The notes under the pieces are model-generated. The model was not told the DNA's origin. It saw nothing but the letters and a program-made list of their open reading frames with translations, and searched no databases. DNA of 64,000 nucleotides from Protula sp. h YS-2021 (Eukaryota; Annelida; Polychaeta; Sabellida; Serpulidae), in assembly GCA_949752745.1 (NCBI GenBank), contig OX457028.1, positions 8,763,389 through 8,827,388 on the forward strand. Direction: 5' to 3'. Below are positions 36,101 through 46,344 of the stretch, piece after piece. Position 1 is the stretch's first letter; every line of letters begins with the position of its first letter. The translations under genes and the position numbers were made by a program.

Positions 36101-39022
36101 ACTTTTATAGATAGAAGAAGCGGCCTTCATTTATGTTCTGTATGTAATTCAAGTCCACTATTCATCACAGCCAACGGGTTTTAGTATGAACTATACCAGC
36201 TTTATTTGGGGGATTCAGTGATTAGTGTCTGTGAAAATCATTCTGGAATTTGATTTAATCAGACTAAGTAATTTGTTAGAATGATTGATATCGTCTTACT
36301 TGCACAAGAAACCATTCTCTACTGCTTTCTTAAGACATCATAAGAAGAAATGAGGAACGGTTTTTTTAAACATAAATTTACAAATACTTACCGGTGTCAC
36401 AGCTTGCAGTACATGTAGACCACTCATGCCAAGAGCTCCAAGATCCGTAGGCTAGAAGTAAAAAAAACTCGCTGAATATATTGGTTGACTATATGGGTTT
36501 TTAGTAAGCTACAAGGTATAAAAGCACATTGTTTAGCATGTATTATTGTCAAGACACTTCTTTAAAAAATGTCTGCACTTGATAAGCTCCGTAAAAGTAG
36601 GGGCTATTTCCCTATGTCACCTTATTTGTAAGTTACCTGGTTGTGGACATTTCCCAGCATAGCAGGATTTGATCTGTTCATCTACACCAACACAGAGATG
36701 TGCCTCTGATGGGTCGTCGGTACACTCGCGCACACGAGTCCGGTGACCACTGCCGCAATCAACGGAACAGTTAGACCATTCCCCCCACGTTTCCCATCCA
36801 ACAGGTACTGCCTCTAAAATATACCAAAAAACTCAAAACTCACAATTTAAATTTATAACAATGGTTTAGTTGGTTCTCCGAATAAAAAAATGAATAAAAC
36901 AACGCTTTTCCTGTGCAAGATATGAATTAATAGGTCGCTATACATTGTTTCTATGTGTATGGGAGACAATAACCAAAGGATGAAAAAAATGACACTTTAC
37001 TAAAGGTGTAATAACAAAGGTGAGATATCTGAATTCAGTTTAAAATCATCAATTAAGTCCGATCTAAACAATCTGTTGCTGTGATAGTCAATGCCAAAAA
37101 ACACAATTATCCCCTTGAAGCCATCTTGACTACAATATATTTTACTTGTCAAATGCAAATTACTTTCTGAAGTGTTTTCCAAATTAAATAAAGAGAAAAT
37201 ATATCTGTTATGAATAACAATTTTACCATAATAACACAATTTAATTTGTAAACTTTACAACATTTCTACTTTGTGTTTTTTAATTACAAATATGTATTCT
37301 CATCACTTAACCCCAGATTGAAAGGTTACATATAGTGCTATAATAATGAGTGCATGTCCGCTAACCTGTAGTTGTCGTGGTTGTTGACGTTGTAGTGGAA
37401 CCTTGTGGAACAGTAGAAGTCTGCTGACTGGTAGGGCTAGTAGTTGTTCCAGGATAACTGGTGGTAGTCAAGGACTCTTCAGTTTTGCTGTCTATATACA
37501 AATACAATAGCATTTTTATTGCAAATTGAAAGTGATTATTAAATCAAACTTTTAATATATTTTTATTTTTACACGGAATGTTACGGTACTTCAAACTCAT
37601 CCAAATCAATACTTTGAAATCACAGACTCATGACCGTCACAAGAGGTTTCTTCCGGAGAAGAGAAAAAATACACATAAGAAAAATCAGAGATTAGTTCCA
37701 ATTATTTTTAAATCTGTAAAATCGACATTGTCCAGAACCAGAAAGATTCAAAGCTTTCCAATATTTGTATTCAAGCTTATTTATTTAAACATTCATTGGT
37801 CAGAAAAGCACGTAATTACTCGATAAAACAACCAAATGTTCTTCATACTGACTAATAATTAACTAATTAGGTTGTTTCTCTTCAACAGACTAGGTCATAA
37901 AATCACAAATAAATACATCCAGTCTAATATCGAGAGGAAGAAGGTCAGTGAATTTCTGGTAAAAATTAAACAAACTGGAGAGCCAAGAACTTGAATTTGC
38001 ATAAGAAACAAACTTCAAATTTTGTGATCACTTCTTCGGGACTGACATCTTCTCAAAACAAATTTTGTACGCTGCTAGATAACACCATAAAACGATGATA
38101 TGACCCAGTTTAATCATTTATACATACTTTGTGAAAAAACATGACAAGAATTTAAATCAATAAAAAAATGGCAAATCTTATGATAAACTTTAGGATGATA
38201 AAAGAAACTAGTCGGGTACATTTTCTTGAAAGTATCGGAGAGGAAATAATGCTAATGTCTTCCTGGCTAAACATTCAAGAAAAAAACCTCAAAAGAATAA
38301 ATATCAAGTAAGGTGGCACAGGTGACTTCAAATAAAATCGTTTCTAGAATTCAAAGAAAATGTTAGGCAGTTTCATCTTGCCTAGTATAAACAGAGCAGG
38401 AAACAAAATGTCTGGGCGCATCTTGAATGAGCTCCATTTTGCGCCCTCATAAAAGAGCCCGAAGTTAAGCAAAAAATTGTTAAAAAATGTTTCAATACGG
38501 AAGGTTGGTACAATGATTCTGAGGGAAGACTAATTCTATGCCAAACCTAAACAAATCTAATCGAATGAGGATAATTTATACTGCATGAAATACAAATCCA
38601 GTTTGTCTAAATCATTTCTTACCAACGTCTAGGGTTAACTACGGCCTGTAAAGGTTATATTTCACTAGATTTCTCTTTCTCATAAATTATTCAACGTGTT
38701 TATAAAAAACAAAAACGTAAGAAAAACATAAAACAAATAACATGATATGTAACTCACCTGACACTAAAATAAGTGTTAAACCAATGAGAGCAATGACAGC
38801 AATAACTCCTACAGTTATTATGCTGCAGGGCAGAAGCCATTTCTTACAGTTTGGTGACCTGGATTGCTTCACTGCAGTGTGACTAACCTCTTCATAGACG
38901 GGAGGTGGCTCTTTAGGTTGGCCCACCGGTGTAAGTGTATTATTCATTTGTAGACTTTCATAATGATTTTCTTGATGCTGACTGGAGAAATAACTTTTCT
39001 CGCCATAATTATAATTTGCCAT
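24885..39022 (-). CDS. Membrane-anchored CILP-like protein, 11 coding exons (1213 aa)
   Basis: Minus-strand join: 39022-38758, 37491-37366, 36813-36637, 36451-36392, 34122-34021, 33271-33188, 31449-31234, 30440-30332, 28312-28155, 27485-27378, 27121-24885. All introns have GT/AG ends and all phases agree, giving 3642 nt with stop. Predicted protein: cytosolic tail with a PPxY motif (P40-Y43), one transmembrane helix (~62-88) and no signal peptide, hence type II; Ser/Thr-rich stalk (~89-130); two TSP1 repeats (~131-189 and ~190-243); short Cys-rich module (~244-271); carboxypeptidase-regulatory-like beta domain (~272-343); Ig domain (~344-432); then the CILP-type region (Cys-rich segment, second regulatory-like domain from ~529, conserved core, unique C-terminus). 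Vertebrate CILPs are secreted matrix proteins, so membrane anchoring is unusual. A matrix or cell-surface adhesion role is inferred from domains only. A TATATAA-like element lies ~40 bp upstream of the ATG. Confidence 0.88.
27378..27485 (-). CDS. CILP-like gene exon 10: linker into the CILP core
   Basis: 36 codons including CTYEGGSVIEVGRCL, the (D/E)GS-x-(Y/I)EVG-x-C motif preceding the CILP Cys-rich core. Phase 1-1; acceptor TTTACAG|AT, donor TTAA|GTGAGTA. Confidence 0.85.
28155..28312 (-). CDS. CILP-like gene exon 9: second half of Ig domain
   Basis: Starts ACAG|GTTCAAGG, completing the Trp codon, and encodes FKDRL ... LTSLKESDSGRYRCRANN, the D-x-G-x-Y-x-C signature of an Ig F strand, followed by DVGS. 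Ends in phase 1 at AAAA|GTATGC. The frame is only open when joined to exon 8, which supports both splice sites. Confidence 0.85.
29060..29130. repeat. A-rich simple repeat in intron
   Basis: A-runs separated by single C or G bases, on the + strand, within the intron between exons 8 and 9 of the CILP-like gene. It may be the tail of an old retroposed insertion, but no duplication was found. Confidence 0.7.
29308..29793 (+). pseudogene. Possible LINE C-terminal relic in intron (weak)
   Basis: An open segment ends with CQNCKVKNDIMHTF, resembling the C-x2-C-x6-8-H knuckle of LINE C-termini. A further open segment contains LFFYKQNFLFIDVNIKIEK, like the sequence that follows the knuckle in such proteins. 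The two segments are out of frame. It lies antisense to the host gene, in its intron 8. The match is short, so this stays tentative. Confidence 0.25.
30332..30440 (-). CDS. CILP-like gene exon 8: first half of Ig domain
   Basis: ITDHPENKVRLAGESAELCC, then TATGDPPPKYYEW: B strand cysteine and C strand tryptophan of an I-set/C2 Ig domain. Starts in phase 1 and ends in phase 2 (TG|GTAAAA); the only non-phase-1 intron in the gene lies here, inside the domain. Confidence 0.85.
31234..31449 (-). CDS. CILP-like gene exon 7: carboxypeptidase-regulatory-like domain
   Basis: 72 codons beginning GSVSSIDGVPIEGVEV and continuing with a TTSDSLGNFVLGDTC turn, the pattern of the transthyretin-like domain of CILPs. 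Phase 1-1; donor TCG|GTACGT. The acceptor ATTGAAG|GT has only a moderate pyrimidine tract, so the exon start is slightly less certain than the others. Confidence 0.8.
32000..32385. repeat. Diverged direct duplication in intron (~205-bp spacing)
   Basis: The order ATTATTTTA(C/T)ATGTCATTACT, TTTATTTATTT, then TTTTTATTTG(T/C)A(T/C)ATTAATT occurs at ~32095-32165 and again at ~32305-32375. Old, AT-rich, non-coding. Confidence 0.55.
32560..32665. repeat. GGT/GAT-rich simple sequence in intron
   Basis: Imperfect GGTGAT and GGCGGT triplets on the + strand, G-rich compared with the surroundings. The small Gly/Asp frame over it is compositional. Confidence 0.6.
33188..33271 (-). CDS. CILP-like gene exon 6: short Cys-rich module
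   Basis: 28 codons with six cysteines (CGTLTC...GG...C..C.C...). The spacing resembles the short Cys-rich linker found in CILPs between TSP1 and the regulatory-like domain. Phase 1-1; acceptor TTTTAG|GC, donor GCG|GTAAAG. Confidence 0.78.
34021..34122 (-). CDS. CILP-like gene exon 5: second half of second TSP1 domain
   Basis: 34 codons, TQTRTRDC ... CEGDDNQERDCNTFDCP, completing the TSP1 fold begun in exon 4 about 2.3 kb away. Phase 1-1; acceptor TTCAG|GT, donor CCAA|GTAATT. Confidence 0.85.
34500..34720. repeat. ~145-bp direct repeat in intron
   Basis: AGCACAAGTA(G/A)AACT(G/C)ACAAATAA followed by AACNGTTATAAAA(T/C)GG occurs at ~34532 and ~34675. Intronic, between exons 4 and 5 of the CILP-like gene. 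Confidence 0.65.
36392..36451 (-). CDS. CILP-like gene exon 4: first half of second TSP1 domain
   Basis: 20 codons with WSSWHEWSTCTASCD, the Trp-ladder start of a TSP1 repeat. Phase 1-1; acceptor TTCTAG|CC, donor ACCG|GTAAG. Confidence 0.85.
36637..36813 (-). CDS. CILP-like gene exon 3: complete TSP1 domain
   Basis: 59 codons forming one thrombospondin type 1 repeat: WETWGEWSNCSVDCGSGHRT, RVREC, then CVG...C...C, six cysteines in all. Phase 1-1 exon, acceptor TTTTAG|AG, donor CCAG|GTAAC. Confidence 0.88.
37366..37491 (-). CDS. CILP-like gene exon 2: Ser/Thr-rich stalk
   Basis: 42 codons, about half Thr or Ser, with TTTS and STTTTTT-like runs. This mucin-like spacer would lift the ectodomain from the membrane. 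Acceptor TATATAG|AC, donor ACAG|GTTAGC, both phase 1. Confidence 0.8.
38758..39022 (-). CDS. CILP-like gene exon 1: cytosolic tail and transmembrane helix
   Basis: 88 codons plus one base, donor CAG|GTGAGTT. The tail is hydrophilic, rich in Tyr, Gln and Pro, with PPPVY at 39-43, a ligand type for WW domains. Lys60-Lys61 precede a ~26-residue hydrophobic helix, which by the positive-inside rule leaves the N-terminus in the cytosol. The ATG at 39022 is the first in frame after an upstream AT-rich TATA-like stretch (39061-39070). Confidence 0.8.
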
Positions 39023-39070
39023 ATTTGAGAATTGTTTTCCGTGCTTTCCAATCAGTGAGGATTATATAAT

Positions 39071-40345
39071 TGCTTAAATTTATCCCGTTGATTTTTATAG
39101 CATTCTAGCGGTCTAATTATTTCTACTTAACCTGCTTTATGAATCCTTCTTATTTGTTAAAATTATAATAAATTACTTTAAGATATCTGATAATGGCTTA
39201 TCTGACAGGCGAACATACGGACATATTTCAAGAGTTCTATATCCCAGTACAAAATTAGGATGCACTGAGCAGAATAGAGGTCGCAGAAATGGATGTGTTG
39301 TCCCAAAAAATTACAGATTTATATCGCATATACCGGGGTTTTCTGAGCAGATATTCTGTTTTGTCACCCCTAAAATACAGCGTTGAATAGACGTTAAAAA
39401 GCCCTTTTAAATGTTGCAATTCCCTTACGACCGTTGTTAGAAAGACTGGAAATGCCAAAGCCCCAACTTCCAACAATGGATTTTGTCACAGCTAACCTGC
39501 CCAAGTTTCCTACTTGTGGAAGTTCTCTTTTTTGACAAAATGTCCAGTGATAGACCATTGGACATGTGTTCTATGTGTTGCATTCGAAGAAGTATGGAAG
39601 GCAGGGTAGTTAAACAAAGGCCTTCCTCATGCCCGAATGCAGTACAAAACATAGAGCTCCATGATCCATCCTTATACCAAACAGGGAAGATAATAAATAA
39701 CATCAGTTATTGTCTATAAATATATTTTTCAAGGTAACTTGTATGTGAAAAAGTACATTTTCAGCTGATATCATTTATGTCAAGTGAAGCCAAAAATAGT
39801 AATAAATTATATCTTCCTGTAAGATAAGGCTACATAAAGAGACATTAGTGCGATGCACGAAATACTCCTGTTGATAAAGAAAAGTGTAACTGATAACAAC
39901 AACTTGTAATAATATCTTCCCAGTTGATAAGGAGCGTTGCGATGATAAGAATGATATCATGGGAGATATTCACATTAGACTCGCCATCAGAGACCCTTAG
40001 GTTGGCATTGCTGTTTTTTACGTTCTGAGCTCGATTCTCCGGCGAGGCATCTTCCGTAACGACTATCTTTCAACAGCGAAAAATAAAAGGTAGCACCTTG
40101 TAGTGTCGGTATTCAGCCCATTTCCCGAGTGTAAAGTCAACAGAGATATGTGGTATCTGTAAAAATGTAATAAATGATGGAAAGCACATCAAACTTAACT
40201 TCTATTTTCATAAATTGCTTTCAAATGTAAGCAGTTTTATTTTCAGTTTTAAGGTAGAAAGTGAAATTTATTTGTGAAAAACTTTTCTTGCATTTTCAAT
40301 GTATTTTTTCACGCTTCTTGTTAAATTTTCATTATTCTCCTTGGT
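39071..40345. other. Upstream flank of the CILP-like gene, no recognised gene
   Basis: Several open frames of 60-90 codons overlap on both strands at 39255-39719. None carries a motif I recognise, and the overlap suggests chance or an old repeat. Confidence 0.4.
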
Positions 40346-40349
40346 AAGG

Positions 40350-40493
40350 ATGGTGAAAAAGTCACGTGTTCCCACCACCGCGGCCGTCGCCGATGCACAT
40401 GTTAGGTCGCTGAATGCACGGGTGGTGAAAAGGTCACGTGTTCCCACCACGGCCATCGCCGATGCACCGATGCCGGTCGCTTGGGCTTTCCTT
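40350..40493. repeat. 72-bp GC-rich tandem duplication with CACGTG sites
   Basis: GGTGAAAA(A/G)GTCACGTGTTC begins at 40350 and 40422; both copies continue CCACCAC(CGC)GGCC(G/A)TCGCCGATGCAC. The sequence is GC-rich in an AT-rich setting, and each copy has an E-box. The unit is 24 codons and open, so a small coding exon cannot be excluded, but no domain is seen. Confidence 0.65.
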
Positions 40494-41059
40494 TACCGAT
40501 GTTGAATCGAACACAACCGGCTCAAGGAATCGTTAGCACTGATTGGATTTCTCTAGACCTCCTACACAAATGAGGATTATTTCGGAATTAGACTCCGCGT
40601 TTGGCTAGAAAGGGGTATTATTTCAAAATTAGCACTCCGCGTTTAAGGGTTATTTTAAAAAGTCACTGAAACAAATGCTGAGCAGGTGGACCCCTTTCAA
40701 TTTCTATCTATTAGAAATAAATAATGACCTGAATATTGACGAGTATTACATAAAATAAGCAATGAAGTGATTACGTAAAATAACAAATTGAATGTAAACA
40801 AGTTAGTTTTTGGCATACAAAGGATTTTTGGAGTCGAAATTAGCCGGAGGATGGGGAAAAATTGTCTGGTCTATTTACCTTCTTGTGGAAAGCAGTATAG
40901 AGGAAGTGGTTGGGGGCACCGGAATGTAACTATTCAACTGGTACTAAATCCCCTTTCGCAAAAGCTATGATATTCTGATGCCTAAGTTATGCCAAGACTG
41001 ACCACAATATAGCGCTAACGCGTGAACGGGATGCTTCAAATTGTAAATTCGACCTCAGT

Positions 41060-41895
41060 GGTCCCTAGAGATTTTTTAGTGACACGCCTTAGAACCCCTT
41101 TAGAGGAAAAAGGGTTCACCACAGACTGCTCTCCAAAGAATACATCTGTCGCATCTCCGATACCGGTTTCTTAAGGCAACAGTCACTGCTAGAGAGATTC
41201 CTGGAATTCACAATAACCCTGTTTTTAGCCAGACTGTTAGAAATCAGCGCCGTCGATACGGTTTACGTGCGCCACTCCTATCCTCCTGTTAGCCCTCACC
41301 CGAAGGCACTCATAACTCAACTGGACACAGAGACAATGAAAACAAGTCCTTTTTACCGATGAATCGCGTTTTTGTTTGAACTACCGCAGGGAAGAGCTCG
41401 AGACTGGTGCCGAACAAACAAGTGCTTTTGCGACGCCTGCGTTCAGAAAAGAATATGGACAGGCATATCGTTCGCTCATCGCACTGAACTCCGTTATGCC
41501 AACAGCATTCTTAAAGCTCAACAGTATCAAAAACAAATTTTGGAGCCATTGTCGGTCCATTTTGTGCATCAGAATGGTCTAATTCTACAGCAGGACAACG
41601 CATGTCCTCATTCTGCAAGAGCTTCGCAGCAGTGTCTTCAAGCACAAAATGTCTGGGTCTTGCCCTAACACGCTTTCTCGCCTGATCTTTCGCCGATCGA
41701 ACATGCGTGTGGTATGCTTGGAAAAGCTGTACGAGAACGCAACGTCTCACCTGAGACACTGCCAGAGCTTAGAGAACTGCTTGTGGAGAAATGAAATGGC
41801 GTTCCACTTCACAAAATACAGAATTTGATAAGAACCATGAGGCGGAGATTAATTGCAATAAGGGACACTAATGGAGGACACACTCGATTAAGAGC
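41060..41895 (+). pseudogene. Tc1/mariner transposase pseudogene (DD34E type)
   Basis: Fragments in shifting frames match Tc1 transposases: a helix-turn-helix end with FLKATVTA and GIHNN (~41175-41215), FTDESRF with the first Asp (~41350), ILEPL (~41533), QQDNACPHSARA with the second Asp (~41588), SPDLSPIEHA with the Glu (~41680) and a C-terminal MRRRLIAIRDTNGGHTR (~41840). Thirty-four residues separate the second Asp from the Glu. In-frame stops replace conserved residues (for example before HAFSPDL), and frames change near 41290 and 41400-41480. Non-functional. Terminal inverted repeats were not identified. Confidence 0.85.
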
Positions 41896-41959
41896 GCTTT
41901 TTAAATGTTTTTTAATTTATCTGATGTATCTGATGTAGAACTATCTGATGTAGAACGAT

Positions 41960-42360
41960 AAAATTTTTCTCATTGATAGAGGATGCTGAGACCTTAGAGA
42001 ACGATTGAGCATTATCTTGAAAACGGTTAGAAAGAGAGCGATTTTGAGTTTATTTTTAAAAGACGTTATATAAGAGGAACCTCGGTGACCTTGACCTCAT
42101 CGCTCATGGTCAATGTCAAAAACCGGAAGTGGGTCATTATCTCGAAAACGGTTAGATATAGAGCGATTTTGAGCTCATTTTCGATCCTTTGGGCCTAAAA
42201 GGGGTTATGTCTGAAGGGGAAGTTGGCCATTATCTCGAAAACGGTTAGAAATTATAGCAATTTTAGATCATTTTCGACCGTTTGAGCCTTAATGAGGAGG
42301 TGTAAGGGAAGATGTAACTAGGCGACGTTGACCTCCTCGCTCATGGTCAATTCTGAATTT
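41960..42360 (+). repeat. CTCGAAAACGGTTAGA-type repeat, left arm (three units)
   Basis: Units share ATTATCTCGAAAACGGTTAG, AGAGCGATTTTGAGCTCATT, TTCGA(T/C)C(C/G)TTTG and a TGACCTTGACCT(C) block, spaced ~115-150 bp. The same family occurs in reverse orientation at 43140-43500, forming a large imperfect inverted repeat, and in a cousin form at 46.5-47.2 kb. Confidence 0.75.
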
Positions 42361-42793
42361 TTAGTGTACAGAGTCGTATTTTTTGCGAAATGTAATTTTC
42401 GCTACTTCTTGGTAGCTGCTTGACTTGTTTTAACTTTTTGCGAAATTAAAGCAACGATGAAAACGAGCTTTTGAATTCTTCACAATAAACTAATTTTTTA
42501 AAGAAGTCGAATATTTACTTGCTACTTACAACTTGTTTTGTAACCTAAATGTTTATTGGCACTGGACTATTTGACAGATTTGTGAATCACAACATCTAAC
42601 AGATTTGTCAAGCACCTGTTGACCAGTCCGAAAGGAGCCTTTTGTTTACAAATGCCTAACAACAAGGAGTGTTATTCCGTACACGTGTGATGTATAAGCT
42701 GTATTCTACTTTGTTATATCTCTACAAGTCAGAATTATCAGGATCTATATGAACTCAGAATTCAGATTAATGCTATGACGCTTTTAGAACTGG

Positions 42794-42964
<171 letters not shown>

Positions 42965-43139
42965 TTAGCGGACAAAAATTCATGTCTTTCAAAATGTTTT
43001 ATTAGCCATTTTCCGGAGATCTTGATGTTTTATGCTGGATTATCTTTATCACATATCTCTAGTTTATTAAATGTAAGCTTTTCTCCTGATTCAAAAGACA
43101 ACAATACAGAATAGATCCGCTTGTAGAAACCACTAAATA

Positions 43140-43500
43140 AGATATTTTTAGCTCAAAGTTACGCAGTATCCCTTCGTTTTGGCGCAAAGGGTTCAAAATG
43201 AACCTAAATCGTTCTATCTCTAATAGTTTTCGAGATAATAACCAACTTCCGGTTTTTGAATGTCAAGATCACCGAGGGACCTCTTAAATGACGTTATTTA
43301 GGCCCAAAGAATAGAAAATGAGCTCAAAATCGCTCTATCTCTACCGTTTTCGAGATAATAGTCAACTTCCGGTTTTTGACCTTGACCGTGACCTTAAAGG
43401 TCAAGGTCACCAAGATATCTCTAATGTAACATTGTTGGGGCCCAAACGGTCGAAAATGAGCTCAAAATTGTTCTAACCCTTTTCGAAATAGGTTTTATTA
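43140..43500 (-). repeat. CTCGAAAACGGTTAGA-type repeat, right arm, inverted
   Basis: Reading the minus strand gives the same unit as 41960-42360: TATCTCGAAAAC, AGAGCGATTTTGAGCTCATT, and CAAAAACCGGAAGTTG next to AGGTCA half-sites. The arms enclose about 0.8 kb including the TA-TG microsatellite. Confidence 0.75.
43383..43409. promoter_or_regulatory. 27-bp palindrome of four nuclear-receptor-like half-sites
   Basis: Two TGACC(G/T) hexamers, a 3-bp spacer and two AGGTCA hexamers. Each arm is a DR0 and the arms are everted with 3 bp between them. AGGTCA is the canonical nuclear receptor half-site and TCAAGGTCA the monomer site of the NR5A and ERR type. The element lies in a repeat; activity is unproven. 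Confidence 0.45.
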
Positions 43501-43676
43501 TCGTTAACGGTACACGAGGCCAAGTGATCTTTGAATTTGATCTTCAAGATCAAGATTCTGGATGGAAGGTTACCCCCTGCTGAGTACGTTTTTTTACATT
43601 CACACTAGGATTTGAACACCTTTAAGGCTACTTTTCGTGAATTAATAGGCGTTTTAAAAATATTTTGACCTCACTT

Positions 43677-43703
43677 TGATCTTGACCTTTGAAGTCAAGG
43701 TCA
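43677..43703. promoter_or_regulatory. 27-bp four-half-site palindrome, variant
   Basis: TGATCT, TGACCT, a 3-bp spacer, AAGTCA, AGGTCA: the same 6-6-3-6-6 layout as the element at 43383. A partial version follows near 43848-43862 (TGACCG, 3 bp, AGGTCA). Confidence 0.4.
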
Positions 43704-44204
43704 AAAATATTTGCAGTTTCGCCGAGACCCGATGATTGTTCATACGAGTACCGAATATGAAGCTCCGCTGACTCAAACGCTTTGAGGAGTTTTCTGAAAA
43801 CCATTTTGCAGAAAAAAATCACTTTGATCTCAATTTGATCTTAACCTTGACCGCTGAGGTCAAAAAGATTTGTACATTCACTGAGAGCTCGTCACCCTCT
43901 ACACGTGTGCCATCTCCCTCTGTCAAATACTGTGGGAGGAGTTTTCTGGAAAACATCCAAACGGAAAAAGAGAAGAAAAAAACGGAAAACGTGGCAGAAA
44001 CTTCCAGAGAAAAAAACTAAAAACTTATACCCAGTTGCAAACGAAGTTTGCAAGTGGGAATAACAGTGAGGTCACAAATGGCTGAGGATGAACACTGGCA
44101 TTCCCTTCGGCGCAATGAAAATGTTATCGTATCTGCTGGACACTGCGGTGGGAGGGGTTGGGGGGGGGGGGGCACTCACGTGCCAATTACTGGTTACCAT
44201 GGTT

Positions 44205-44775
44205 GCCTATGACTTTTTAAACGACCCCCAACGCGAAGTGCTACTTGTGAAACAATACCCCCTTTTTAACAAGGGGAGACACTTGGATCATGGAATTATA
44301 TGTGTTATAATGCCTGATAAAAAAAAAGCGCAGACAAGAGGTAATTTTCAGGCCAGAGTTCAAATTTCGTTAAAAAGGGGTAGCTTCCATTCAGTGCTAA
44401 AAGGGGGATAATTTTTTTTTTCAAACTTAGCACCTCGCGTTTAGGGGTGATTTAAAAAGTCCGATAGCATATGATGCATAAACAAAAGGAGATAACAAAC
44501 TGTGAAAAAATTTAACTGTTTTAACTGTGAGGATGGTTAACACGATCGGCCACAAGCAGTTGATTTTATTGTACTGTGTTTTAATTGACCCTGTAAAGCA
44601 ATAGACTGGGGACTGAAGCACTGATTTACTTTTAATACAACCACTGTTCTTCGCAGGGGGGGGGGGGGGGCAGTCGCCTACCAACTGGTTATCAGGCGTG
44701 CTCATGACTTTTCAATACGACCCCTAAATGCGAAGTGTTAAGTTTGAAATAATACCCCCTTTGTAACCAAATGCA
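44205..44775. repeat. Fold-back repeat family with poly(G) tracts
   Basis: The segment ATGACTTTT(T)(A/C)AA, then CGACCCC, GCGAAGTG and AATACCCCCTTT lies at 44210-44265 and 44702-44763 in + orientation and at ~44405-44475 in minus orientation. It also occurs near 40600-40670 in minus orientation. Long G-runs precede the + copies (44158-44171 and 44656-44671). Plausibly ends of a fold-back element, but no full element is defined. Confidence 0.55.
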
Positions 44776-44779
44776 GAGT

Positions 44780-46240
44780 AGAGTTCTGAAAGAACCCCCT
44801 TTTATGGGAAATGATGAGTATTGAATGAAAACTACCCCATTTTAAAACAAAATTAACACTCCGCGCGGACCGTGTCTCACCTCAAAACCATTCCCCTCTC
44901 CTTTCTACGCGTTTTTGGTTTGGGCATGAATGGTAAGACATGAAAACATGTGCTCCCCCGCCCCCCCCCCCCCCCCCGAGGGGATGGACAGCTTCCAGGA
45001 TGTACTGTAATTTCCCAAAACTTCCCAACTTTCTTTCTAATGTACGCACCGATGCGAAAACTTGAGTGAAAAATATTTTCAGGGATAACCGGTGTACAGG
45101 GCAAACAAAACTCCATGCAAACCAGTTCCACCCTTCCCTCGGCTTCACCCCCCCCCCCCCCACCAACCCCTAGCCTTGCAGTAAAGATCTATCAACCTGC
45201 CTTTTCATGCAAAGAAATTCTTGTTTTTTTCGCAGCGCATACTTGCTTCACGGCATTTTTTTGTTATTTTGAGGTGTTTTTGAGGTTCTGTTATTTTGCC
45301 CCGATTCCGGCTTACACACTTAGGAAAGTTTCGCTTTTATATCGCTTGAATTTGCATGGGAATAAGCAGCAATCTCTTTTTCACGTTGTCCACGTCATAC
45401 AGGGCTCTATATCGGTTGAAATTAATGGCAGATGTTTCTGTTTCGGCAACAATATTGTATTAGATATATTTCACTTTATAAACTGAAATTCAGTATAATA
45501 ACATGCTTAATTTGTTGAGCGAGAATTGTTTCCACGTGATTTGTATTACACGGGGGTTTGTTTATGCGTGGATTTGTCTGCACGGGGATTTGTTTACACC
45601 GAAGTTAACTTGCACCGAGCACCAACAGACTTAATTGGTTTTTATTGTGAATTCCACAAAATGTGATCTTTCCATTGCATTCGCTGAGCTGAGTCGAATT
45701 TGAGCGATTTTTTTTTCTCTAAAAGGAGAGGTTGATAGTAGGATGTACTGTGATTTACTAACCCGGAAAGAGGGAAGTTTGTTCCAGTAAGTGTTGAAAT
45801 CATACACATTGCTTCTTACAATTCTTCAATGATGCATTTCAGCTACTGGAAGCGTTAAAAAATCGTCCAGGAGCCACTGTCAGCGTCACAGCCACTTGAT
45901 ATGATCCACTGTGGGTGTAACAGCACATGCGATGATCCACTATTGGGCTCAAAGCTCTTGAGATGGTCCGCTGTGTGCGTCAGAGCTCTTGAGATGATTC
46001 GCGAGAGTCGAGTACTTTGTTTATGTTATTCACAGTGCATTTGATCTTGAAGAGGGCACTACCGCATGATTTCTAGTGGGCTAAAACATTTCCTCGTTGT
46101 CCCATATAGTTTCTGTTGGATTGTCGTTATTTTACTAAAACACCATTATTAATTCCCACTTGGTATTGAAAATACCAAATGGGAATGGATTCTTCACCTA
46201 TTTTTTTCATCCCTTTTTTATTTTTTTTTCTTCTTCCGCC
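44780..46240. other. Spacer with C-homopolymers, no gene recognised
   Basis: C-runs at about 44955-44977 and 45150-45162. A 123-codon + frame (45115-45486) starts in the C-run and has no recognisable domain. An imperfect ~40-bp repeat (GATGATCCACT, GAGATGGTCCGCT, GAGATGATTCGC) lies at 45890-46005. Confidence 0.45.
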
Positions 46241-46344
46241 GAATCGGTTTCCAGACATCTCCTCCGAGACCGCTGAAGCTAGACCAACCAGACATGGCAC
46301 ATGTACGGAAGGTCATCTGAAGTGGTGCACCTGATAAAAATTTT

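Noticed and set aside
37000..37239. 79-codon minus-strand frame in intron 2 of the CILP-like gene
   Set aside because: Lies between well-supported exons, has no consensus splice frame with them and no recognisable domain.
39255..39719. Overlapping 73-88 codon frames on both strands upstream of the CILP-like gene
   Set aside because: No motif recognised, no splice context, mutually overlapping; left as unassigned.
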